Source: Agrypnia vestita (Eukaryota > Arthropoda > Insecta > Trichoptera > Phryganeidae). Taken from it: a DNA stretch of 64,000 nt. Under the pieces are notes generated by a model. That model was not told the DNA's origin. It made no database searches and was given only the letters and a program-made list of their open reading frames with translations. Position 1 is the stretch's first letter; every line of letters begins with the position of its first letter. Positions 55,983 to 64,000 of the stretch are shown one piece after another. Both the position numbers and the translations under genes were made by a program. The stretch is taken from the NCBI GenBank assembly GCA_016648135.1, contig JADDOH010024924.1, forward strand, positions 36,189 through 100,188, in the 5' to 3' direction.

Positions 55983-56200
55983 GTTAGTTCTAACTACTTT
56001 GGGGGTAACCCGCGTCAAATTCTGGTCGTCAGGACCAGTCGTCTGCCGACGTTTCGAACAGATCTCACTGTTCATCTTCAAGGCGCCTTGTCTATGAGCT
56101 GCTTCTCCAAAAAGCGTACAACCGTTTGGGTCCGGAGCTCACCGTCAAGACGGTGAGCTCCGGACCCAAACGGGTTACCCCCAGAGTAGTTAGAACTAAC
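55983..56200. mobile_element. Hairpin element with hammerhead-like core (family F5)
   Basis: Outer arms 55983-56011 and 56172-56200 are inverted repeats (gttagttctaactac... against ...gtagttagaactaac). Between them are a hammerhead-like core on the minus strand (56041-56088) and a perfect hairpin of 24 pairs with an AA loop (56123-56172). The unit sits within TA microsatellites, as if it had inserted into one. No coding capacity. Confidence 0.75.
56041..56088 (-). ncRNA. Hammerhead-like motif, family F5
   Basis: The minus strand reads gcc, TTGAAGA, one extra T, stem II GAACAG-tgagat-CTGTTC (56056-56073), GAA, ACGT, closing C (GAAACGTC is the reverse complement of 56048-56055), then ggc pairing with gcc. 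The box is two changes away from CTGATGA, so activity is doubtful, but the layout is the same as in F1-F4. Confidence 0.4.
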
Positions 56201-56225
56201 ACATATTGTACCCTTGAAAGCCTTC

Positions 56226-56241
56226 GATACATATATATATA

Positions 56242-56273
<32 letters not shown>
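56226..56273. repeat. TA microsatellite, right of hairpin element
   Basis: Nearly pure TA run with one C. Confidence 0.9.
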
Positions 56274-56278
<5 letters not shown>

Positions 56279-56279
56279 T

Positions 56280-56838
56280 AATATGTATTATATTTTCATA
56301 AGACTACGAAACATTATAAGCATAGAAAATTTAAAAAAGGTAGACTATGCAACTGTCCACTTACTACTCCAATATGGAATAATAGGGTGGGGTGGAACTT
56401 ATAATAATAAAATAAAACAAATTAAAGTAATTCAGAGAATTACTGAAGTCATACTTTAAAAAAAATCCCCACACAAACACTATTAAAAATATTTCCAGAT
56501 CCAAGGGTAGAAACTATATACAAAAAAATATCAATTATGCAATTCATCAAAGAAAACGAACATACAAAATTTAAAAAAAACACATCCCCAAGATTACAAG
56601 ACAAATTTAAAACCCCAAAAGGCAAAACAAAAAAATAACAACAAAATTTTGTATACTCAGGCATTACATTTGTTAACAATCTCGAATAGATAAAAAATAT
56701 ACGAAATACAAAAACATTGAAAAGTTAATTAAGAGAACATCTAAATAAACACAACTAGACACCATTACTCTCAAAATCAAAACATTTCTCTCCACTTTTT
56801 TCCCATATATATATATTCCATTTCTTTCCATATCTTAT

Positions 56839-56871
<33 letters not shown>

Positions 56872-56985
56872 ATATATATAATATAAAATAATTACATGTA
56901 ACAATGCAAAGTACCTCGTCCGAGCACAAGAGCAATGCTCTTAAATGGAGAGGGTACTATGTAAAACAAAATTATATAAGTTATA
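56280..56985 (+). mobile_element. CR1/Jockey-group LINE C-terminus and 3' end
   Basis: The plus frame reads YIFIRLRNIISIENLKKVDY, ATVHLLLQYGIIGWGGTYNN and KIKQIKVIQRITEVIL, the LRxIL, YGIxxWGG, IQrxxxxIL order of CR1-like ORF2. Later pieces are frameshifted (RNYIQKNINYAIHQRKRTYK). The 3' region holds a TA run (56806-56890) and a hairpin at 56911-56957 with aagagcaatgctctt at its tip. Confidence 0.85.
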
Positions 56986-56999
56986 TATTTTATTGTTTT

Positions 57000-57190
57000 A
57001 ATAGACTAAAAAAAAAAAACTGTATAAGTATAAAATAACAAGATAAAAAACTCCAATGGCTTCAAAAAAGTGCAAGGTAAAAAAAAAACAAGACTATCTT
57101 CCTTATAATTATCATGTATCACGTGTAAAAATCATGCAATACTCTATAATGACCTACTCTATAATCTTAATAAAAACAAAAAAAATATTA
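57000..57190. other. A-rich sequence, no feature
   Basis: Several A runs. It may belong to the LINE ends on either side. Confidence 0.4.
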
Positions 57191-57194
57191 CTTA

Positions 57195-57305
57195 TAAAAA
57201 ATATTTAAAAATATATCAAACAATATGAAAGCAACCATGCCGTAAAACTGCTGTGCAGTTTGGCATATGCATGAATGTAATATGTATCAAAAATAAATAA
57301 ATAAA
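57195..57305 (+). mobile_element. LINE 3' end with hairpin and AAATA tail
   Basis: A hairpin at 57237-57266 (atgccgtaaaactg against cagtttggcat) is followed 20-30 bases later by aaaaataaataaataaac. This equals the 3' layout of CR1-group LINEs. No coding part is visible. Confidence 0.5.
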
Positions 57306-57309
57306 CCAT

Positions 57310-57860
57310 GAAAAAAAAGCTTTGAATTAAAATACAATGTATTTTAGAAAGTTTTGTAATTAAAATTATAAACACCTTGGGAAAAAATAGAAATATTATG
57401 GAAAAAATCTTGGTCGTTTTAGATATTACAAAGTAAATACCTGGTACTTTAATCGTAAATATAACATGATATCGAGATCAACATAGATAACAGTAACATC
57501 TATACTTGCGAAAGCACAAATACTAAAGTGGTTATAAATATTTTTTAATGTAACCTCGTGTAAAATCAATTAAAAATATTTATTAAAAATATTTATTCTA
57601 GTCTTTGGACTGCCTCTGGACACTTTAGTCATCATTTATTGAGCTATCTGGAGCAACGAAATCATCTGGTATACATGTATTCACCATTATAGTACCTAAC
57701 CTAAAAAAAAATCTTGACTGAAATATTTTTAGGTATTTTGTTTCAAATGACTAAAGCATTGTCGTTGAAATAAATTTAAATTTCTGATTCCTTTCTTCAG
57801 TTATACGATAAGTTTATTTTATTTTCAACTCCACTTTTTTCCACAGTTTTATTTATTAAC
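57310..57860. other. No recognised feature
   Basis: AT-rich without identifiable content. Confidence 0.4.
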
Positions 57861-58503
57861 TCCTGTGTGTCGGTGATGTAACGTAGGTCTACATGTCATA
57901 GAAAATATGAAATATCTATCTTATTTACGAAAACTAAAAGGTCATATTTTTTGTAATCATCGAATAGACATTTCCACACCAAAATGACTAAATTAAACTG
58001 TTAGGAATGTATGGATTTTTTAATTAAAAAATATTTATTAACTACTCTCCTATTTCCGGCCAGTGTATAATAGAGAGGAGAATATTGCACATCGCAGTTA
58101 AATCGAGCAAGAAAGAGCACGACAATACCACACATTTCATGTAGGACAGAGATGGCGGTTGCTTAAGTTTTGGTGAAAGCGAAAACAATATCGAAAGAGT
58201 ACGGTAGATTCGTGTAACACGTGTTAGACAAAGATGGAATGTAGGCAACCTAGCGACCGCGTCGTTGGTCGTTGAATTCAGTTGGTGATGGTACGTCGGC
58301 GGAAGCGCGCGCAAAATCGATATTGACATGATTTTAAAATTATTTACTAAAATAATGCAAATATTTATGTTTACCTTACATAATAATATAAAAGTCTTAT
58401 CTGTATCGTATATATGAATATTTTATCACATATTAAAAACTATGCCGATTTTTAATCAGGTAACGCTGTGTTACACCACCGTTCCCGAAGATATTTTTCA
58501 GCT
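57861..58503 (+). mobile_element. Repeat B, copy 2
   Basis: Collinear with 14517-15072. It has an extra internal segment (58000-58075) and an altered part at 58185-58270. Ends as in copy 1: tcctgtgtgtcggtgatgta at the left and cgctgtgttacaccaccgtt at the right. Confidence 0.75.
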
Positions 58504-58504
58504 T

Positions 58505-58890
58505 TTCAGAGTTAAAGACGTTTATATTTTTATCATAAATCAAATAATTGTGGTTTCGGTGATGGACTTCACCGTGAACACGTCGAGTCTGCTGGCGATA
58601 CCAGAGTAGTGATGGTACTGGCCTAAAAATTCAAATTTATAGTAACACCAACAACAAAATTATATTGAATAAGAGTTAAGATAAAAAAGTTTAGTTTTAA
58701 TATTACTGTGCGTGAGATGCAAGTTTGTATAAACTTGTGTAAATTTTTGAAAATTTGCACAGACAGAATAGATGTTTTCTTTTACACGTTCATACGAATG
58801 ATCACCAATACTACTGTTTTGTCTTTTGATTTTCTTATTATTTTACTGTTTTGTCTTTTGATTTTCTTATTATTTTAATCTTTTATTCCA
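58505..58890. other. No recognised feature; short duplication at 58815-58878
   Basis: The block actgttttgtcttttgattt with tcttattattttac is repeated directly once. Otherwise nothing recognised. Confidence 0.5.
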
Positions 58891-58894
58891 TACA

Positions 58895-59310
58895 ACTTTA
58901 CCCGCGCTGCTTTGCACGCGTAGATTTTTAGTAACTTTTGTCATATTTTATCAATTTCTATATAAACCTTAAAATACGGATATATATCGTCACTGACTTT
59001 TTTTATAGAAATATTTTTAGAGTTTTACAACTTCTCTATATAAAGTATTTAAATATCTCTTACCGTTAAGGCAGCGTTTGTAAAAAACTCTTCGCTCAAC
59101 CATTTTTTCCTCGACTTCAGATATAAAATAGGCTACCACGAAAAGCCCTTTTATGTTAATGGGACAATATATAGCCAACATCCACCCTGAATGTCCATTT
59201 TAAATATTGGTGAAAGAATTTTTGAAATCGGATGAGCAGTTTCGGAGATTATCTCCTACATCCAAACATACAAACTTTACCTTCTTATATATTAATATAG
59301 ATTATACTAT
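58895..59310 (+). repeat. Interspersed repeat R, copy 2 (RTE-like tail)
   Basis: Begins with acccgcgctgctttgcacgc and ends with aatcggatgagcagtttcgg, catccaaacatacaaacttt and atattaatatagat. This ending is the common pattern of short insect repeats derived from RTE-type LINE 3' regions. The 5' part matches 1240-1640. A 70-codon frame over its end is not a gene. Confidence 0.7.
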
Positions 59311-59314
59311 GCCA

Positions 59315-59735
59315 TCTGCCATTGCAAATTTAATTACTAGTTACAACGAACGCCTTTTTAACAGCTCCTCGGGGATCCACTGTACGTGTTCAACGAGGAA
59401 CATTAATTTTTCGCAGTAATTCAAAGTATTTTCATTCACTTTAGGATTCCGTTTACGGTTCTCTCAACCTCGTTCAATTTTAAGTAAGCGTTACTCCACC
59501 TTTGAATAATTTGCACGCCACTGCATATTACGCTGGAAATGTACATATCTTTGGTTCATTACTTGTCAAAAAGTTTTAGCAAAATATCTCGTTCGTGTTT
59601 TGCTGCAACTCGCTTTGTGTAGATAGCGTCACGTTATTTTTATGGAAATACGTATATACACACACTTTTGGTGTGAAAAATTAACGAGTATACTTTTTTA
59701 CATATCTCTGTAAAAACTAATATATTGTCCTTATG
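59315..59735. other. No recognised feature
   Basis: Mixed composition; no domain seen. Confidence 0.4.
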
Positions 59736-59737
59736 TG

Positions 59738-60330
59738 TATAATCCTCAAAACCTCAATTTCGACAAGGACAGATGAAATATTCAACAAATTCGATGTATT
59801 CGATATAAAAAAAAAATTATTCCAATATTACTCTTAAATACACATACAAACACAAAAATACACAGTTTAAACCAACTCAAACAATAATTACCATATGGTC
59901 AAACAAAATCAATCTACAAATCCCAAGGTTACATACCACGTATGGAAAAAGGACCTATAACTATTTTGGATCCAAATTACTTAATGGCATGAATTAAAAC
60001 GATCCGGGCTAACCACAATTTATAACCCATACATAAAATACAAAATAAAACAGTGGATCCGAAACAAGGGGAGAGATAAAATAGGCACACTTACACACTA
60101 TAACCTTTATATGATTTATTTTCTATTATGTTACTTCAATCACTTTATAATGTTATGTTAAAATACAATACTTATCAAATACAAATAATAATTCTACTAT
60201 ATATCTATATGCTATGTTTTTTACCTTCACACTATTGTAAACTTTGCCAGTCTCAACACAGATATTTATAGTGAGACAGGCACAATCCGACAATAATTTT
60301 ATATTTAAATTAAATAGAAACAAACAAATA
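59738..60330 (+). mobile_element. LINE E (CR1/Jockey group), copy 2
   Basis: Matches the minus strand of 53735-54380: ggacagatgaaatattcaac, caaatcccaaggttacatac, aaacagtggatccgaaacaa, and the 3' hairpin at 60246-60281 (gccagtctca against tgagacaggc). It is 5'-truncated relative to copy 1. Coding content is the same ORF2 end, with stops. Confidence 0.85.
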
Positions 60331-60334
60331 AAAC

Positions 60335-60780
60335 ATAAAAAATATTTTTTTTATTTATTTGAGCTTTCTGGTAAAAAGGATTTCTGGAACGGAAATATCT
60401 TAACCCTAAGACCAGCACTACGCTAAGCGTATTTTCCGCCGTGTCTTTTCAAATCGTCAAAGCAACTGGATCGACCAATCATCCGCATAGTGTTTTTGAT
60501 GCACGCATATAGTATGGAAATAAATGTTGCGATGTTCTGTGACCGAAAAGACGCGGCAAAATATCTGTGCAGTGTAGCGCCGGGCTTAAGGCGACCGTCT
60601 CGCAAAGGTTGCAAATTTTTTCACATATCTTCTTTTGCGTTTTTTGACACATTTTTGTATTGAAAGCTATCATATAATATTTTAATTTATTAATCATGTT
60701 TAATATAATTTAAATACAGATATCTTTTCAAAATTACATAAATTAAATTATTTAATAATTTAATAAATAACTAAACCTAC
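60335..60780. other. Unassigned, less AT-rich block 60410-60620
   Basis: The block contains gtgtagcgccgggcttaagg and a minus frame at 60423-60614. I recognise no protein family. It may be a remnant of a DNA transposon. Confidence 0.3.
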
Positions 60781-60785
60781 GAATT

Positions 60786-60934
60786 GACTGAATGGCCTCG
60801 TGAGATGTCTTTTTTTTTCAATTATATTACAAAGCAAATGATTATCCTAAATTAATTAAAATTATTGCAAAATCTGTTAGTTTGTTTACTCATAATTTAT
60901 GTTTTAAAAACACATCTCACGAGGCCATTCAGTC
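60786..60934. mobile_element. MITE with perfect 23-bp inverted ends
   Basis: gactgaatggcctcgtgaga plus tgt at 60786-60808 is the exact reverse complement of 60912-60934. The 103-bp centre is AT-rich. A non-autonomous DNA element is inferred. It directly precedes the SINE tail at 60951. Confidence 0.85.
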
Positions 60935-60950
60935 ATAAAATAGTGGAATT

Positions 60951-61135
60951 TTTTTTTTTTTTAAATAGAGATGCGTACACGGAATTCGTGTCACATCAAT
61001 ATTCTTACTATTTTCAAATTAAGCTAAACGCTTGTGTTATGAAAGTAGGACTAACTTGCTTGTCTGGAGTGAGATTCGAACCTGCGACCTTTGGATCATG
61101 AGGCGAGAGTCCTAACCACAAGACCAACAAGCTAC
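60951..61135 (-). mobile_element. SINE-X copy, best preserved
   Basis: Read on the minus strand: gtagcttgttggtcttgtgg at the 5' end, box A tggttaggact (61108-61118), box B ggttcgaatc (61073-61082), then the tail with caagcgtttagctta, gaatattgatgtgacacg and an A run at 60951-60962. The head retains tRNA spacing between the boxes. The plus frame at 60865-61101 crosses it and is not a gene. Confidence 0.95.
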
Positions 61136-61139
61136 TCTA

Positions 61140-61684
61140 TATGTACTAATTATATCTATAATAACTATACCTGATGTTGAGATTGACTGCTCCTCTCGAA
61201 ACTAGAGTAGTAATTTATAACTCATATTGTGTGTGGATTACAAAGTTAAAATTAAAAATATTTTTAATTATGTATTATCTTTTTAATTTTAGAGTATTTT
61301 TTAATAATTATTATCATCAGGCTCTGTCTTGCTGATTTTTTATAGCATCTTCATATAATAATATTATCACTCAAGTATAAAATAGTGGAGCAATATTAAG
61401 AATTAGAGCAATTATTATTGATTCACAAATGTTTGTATCTGAGTCAATTTTTGTAGTTTGATTAGATTATTAAATCTCTTAGTTTGTATTCAACGTGTTT
61501 TTTTAATTAAAAATTAGAATCTATGAATATCGCAGACATAACCTTCAGTTTTCTCATGATATTTATCAGTAATTATAAATTAATTCATACCCATATAAAA
61601 CAAATTAAAAAGTGAAATAATACATAGTACCTATATTTTTGTGAATTTAATCAATGTGATATTTTAAAGACAAACTTTCAACAT
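61140..61684. other. No recognised feature
   Basis: AT-rich. Confidence 0.4.
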
Positions 61685-61829
61685 ATATTACAGATGTCTT
61701 ATAGAGAAAAAAATATTATTTATATGGAAAAGTAGGTATAAAAGTCCATTTCAATTCAGAATATTTTGAGTTTGTTCAAATCTTTCAGAACAGTGCTGGA
61801 TTTATGTCACAGAGACATTATTAATCAAT
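61685..61829 (+). repeat. Interspersed repeat G, partial copy
   Basis: attacagatgtcttatagag, aaaagtaggtataaaagtcc and the following words match the repeat G start. Confidence 0.7.
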
Positions 61830-62415
61830 TAGTGTATATTATAGATATCTCACAGAGACGAAACTGTATTAATTATGGGAAAGTAGGTATAGAAGTCACT
61901 TGGGTGTAACAGGACTTATGACCTGTCTTTTTATGGTTGGCTTAAGTGATCACTTTACACAATTGTAACATTCGCCATTTCCACCCAAAAATTGGAAATA
62001 ATATTTCCTGGCGTATCCTAGTGTAATGCAAGTATTCGGATGAATTTCATTACATACAATAAAGTATATTGCTCCCAAAATTCCGTAAATCAATTGTAGA
62101 TTTTCTCATTAGCGACATCTGTGGGGATTTAGGGGAATGAAAATGGCTTTGTACAGGCCGCATGGAAAAGGCGCTTACAACTCATATATGAAAGCTTCAC
62201 GCAATTTGAACATATATACAACTTCCAAAAAATGAATAAGCATGGTATATTCTATCATGGGTGGAAATGGCGAATGTTACAATTGTGTAAAGTGATCACT
62301 TAAGCCAACCATAAAAAGACAGGTCATAAGTCCTGTTACACCCAAGTGACTTCTATACCTACTTTCCCATAATTAATACAGTTTCGTCTCTGTGAGATAT
62401 CTATAATATACACTA
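61830..62415. repeat. Exact inverted repeat, 158-bp arms
   Basis: 61830-61987 and 62258-62415 are reverse complements with no mismatch that I could find. Both arms are copies of repeat G (tctcacagagacgaaact, gggaaagtaggtatagaagt, aagtgatcactttacac, ccatttccaccca). The 270-bp centre includes a block with acaacttccaaaaaatg. This could be a foldback-type insertion or a recent inverted duplication. Confidence 0.95.
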
Positions 62416-62424
62416 GTCCATTTC

Positions 62425-62515
62425 AATATTTAAAGGACTTATGATCTCTGGTATGGCAGGCTTGAGTAATCGCTTTACACAATGTAGCGTTTACTCATGA
62501 TTTTATACTACTTTA
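62425..62515 (+). repeat. Interspersed repeat G, partial copy
   Basis: aaaggacttatgatctctgg and gagtaatcgctttacacaat match the middle of repeat G. Confidence 0.6.
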
Positions 62516-62519
62516 GGTT

Positions 62520-63665
62520 ATAACACAGATAATATATTAAAATATGAGGCGGTTTGTTCGCCAGAATTTCTTTCTGTTAATAAGTTTTATGAACAATAAG
62601 AAAAACCCACCATTAATTTTATAAAATACATCATATTACTTAATTTTAATTTAGTATATTGCTTTATCGAATGTTATTAGGTTAATTAATATACGTAATA
62701 CATTATTGAATGTAATTTAATTATATTAAAGTAGATACTGAATATGAATTAAAGATCCTACATAACTGAGAGTAAACTAATTATGTTACATTACTGAAAA
62801 TTGATTAATTGTATAACATTGCTGAAAGTCAATTAATATTTTATTAACTGACTATTCAATTTACCGCACATAACACGAAACGGTGTCAAATGTAATATTG
62901 TTTCAAGCATTTACCTTGAGAGCCAACCTTCAGGAAGCTGTGCTGCATAATTTATTCCACATTCGCTTAATCTTATCCGTTATTAGATTAAAAGTCATTA
63001 GGTTAAGTTGATGTATGCATAATAATTTGTGTGTGTAACATTTCCCTGATCCTGTATGCCCGATCCCGCCTCTCCAGGGTTGGCAATATAATTTCCTAGC
63101 GCTATCAATTTGTTTTAATTTAATTTCTACTACATATTATAGAATTTTTGAGTTATTTATCACTACTGTAGTTTCGACGGAAGCAGTCCCTCTGATTTTA
63201 TTAAACCAAATTTAGCGATATCTTTGAATTGGCCTATTGTCGCCCTTTCATGGCACAGCTTATTGTTAGTAATTTATTGAATAAATTCTTATGTTGACTG
63301 CTCAAAATGTTTTGTTATGTGAACCCATCTTTGTTAATCTGTTGCAACTTGAACTTGTTAATATGAGAGGCACCTGATGCGGCTCGAGAGAGAGTTCAGC
63401 GTGCACATCACCGAGAGGATCCTGAGATTGAAATTGAGGAGTAAGGTTAGTCCAATTCTTCTCCGACTGAACTAGCTGTTGATGACGAGGGGGTCAGGTC
63501 ATGAGGATCTGAACTTCACGTCAAACCACATTCTCAAAATATTCCTCAATTACAGCACAGTATTTATATTGTCAGAACAATACTGGAACTCAGAAAATAG
63601 TATATTCAAATTTTTCAAAAACACAATACTGGATTTTATCCCAGAAGGAACATCATTAATCAAGA
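62520..63665. other. No recognised feature
   Basis: AT-rich to 62900, then mixed. The block 63370-63520 is less AT-rich (cgaggggg, gctcgagagagagttcagcg) with no recognised frame. Confidence 0.4.
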
Positions 63666-63669
63666 TTAT

Positions 63670-63790
63670 TTATTATAGATGTCTCATAGCTATTTTGTGT
63701 AATTAAAAGTAGGTATGGAAATCTTTTTGGGTATTCACAGGTCTTGCGACCTATCGTAAGGCTGGCTTAAAATAAATTATCTCTCCGTGA
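63670..63790 (+). repeat. Interspersed repeat G, partial copy
   Basis: tatagatgtctcatagctat, aaaagtaggtatggaaatct, cacaggtcttgcgacctatc and aaggctggctta match repeat G. Confidence 0.7.
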
Positions 63791-63897
63791 CATCGTCGTT
63801 GACGGCTGCGATACAAGGGAGAAGGCAGCTTAAACTATATTTTTAAGACTCTATAGGCGGTGGCGCCAGCGCAAATGTCGTGGAACGGGCAATCATC

Positions 63898-64000
63898 AGT
63901 CTTCAAGTTTGTGTTTACTGGGGTACTATGCCGTGTTGTTACGACCTTTCGGGCCGACGTTTCGGATCCCATTGCAGGGTCCATCATCAGGGCTGATGTG
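63898..64000 (-). mobile_element. Hammerhead-type element F1, cut by the window end
   Basis: The left arm cttcaagtttgtgtttactg, gggtactatgccgtgtt equals the arm of the unit at 18479-18673. The minus strand then reads CTGATGA (63984-63990), one extra T, stem II ggaccc against ggg-a-tcc (one bulged base), GAAACGTC (63956-63963), with a gcc/ggc stem I. This is the best-paired F1 core in the window. The other arm lies beyond the end. Confidence 0.7.

Noticed and set aside
56214..56459. An intact 81-codon gene
   Set aside because: The start is translated TA microsatellite and the rest is a LINE ORF2 fragment.
60951..61135. A functional tRNA gene
   Set aside because: Box A and B are present but the head lacks a full cloverleaf, is followed by the SINE tail and A run, and has sibling copies.

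Overview
The window is AT-rich nuclear DNA from an animal, most likely an insect. It is packed with decayed transposable elements and has no host gene that I can support. The longest open frames are either retroelement remnants or run through SINE and unique non-coding sequence. Bacterial gene layout, operons, rRNA and CRISPR arrays are absent. The insect call rests on the mix of elements: CR1/Jockey-, R1- and RTE-like LINEs, a Penelope-like element (PLE) with a GIY-YIG endonuclease, mariner, a TTAA-flanked piggyBac-like element, tRNA-derived SINEs and AT-rich spacers. The species cannot be told from this.

Layout. 0-8 kb: two LINE 3' ends tail to tail; a Jockey-like LINE with an internal 112-bp triplication; a small foldback; two LINE 3' ends of opposite orientation at 5.9-7.2 kb. 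8-13 kb: a long-arm foldback (family FB-A), a hammerhead-like motif and an 86-bp satellite running into a LINE tail. 14-19 kb: an RT fragment, repeat B, SINEs, a CR1-like LINE and a compact hairpin element with a hammerhead-like core. 20-26.3 kb: PLE-type ends, a GIY-YIG PLE fragment nested in FB-A, and an inverted-repeat element carrying a third hammerhead-like type. 27-30.5 kb: a third FB-A copy, a LINE with an inverted 5' end, a repeat with a perfect palindrome, and SINEs. 32-42 kb: two recent tandem duplications, several LINE tails, an R1-like LINE end and a mariner pseudogene. 45-49 kb: LINE ends and a candidate solo LTR. 51-60.5 kb: a TTAA element, a long-TIR element, two opposed copies of one LINE, and a hairpin element in TA repeats. 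60.7-64 kb: a short MITE, a SINE, an exact inverted repeat with 158-bp arms, and a hammerhead-like element cut by the window end.

The most interesting pattern is a hammerhead-ribozyme-like layout that recurs in five unrelated-looking repeat families. It consists of a 3-4 bp stem I, a CTGANGA-like box, one extra base, a stem II hairpin, GAA, a self-complementary word (ACGT, ACCGGT or ACAGCTGT), and one closing base. Stem sequences differ between families but keep pairing. One family sits just after the stop codon of the GIY-YIG frame, which ties the motif to Penelope-like elements. The constant extra unpaired base departs from the textbook hammerhead and deserves a test.
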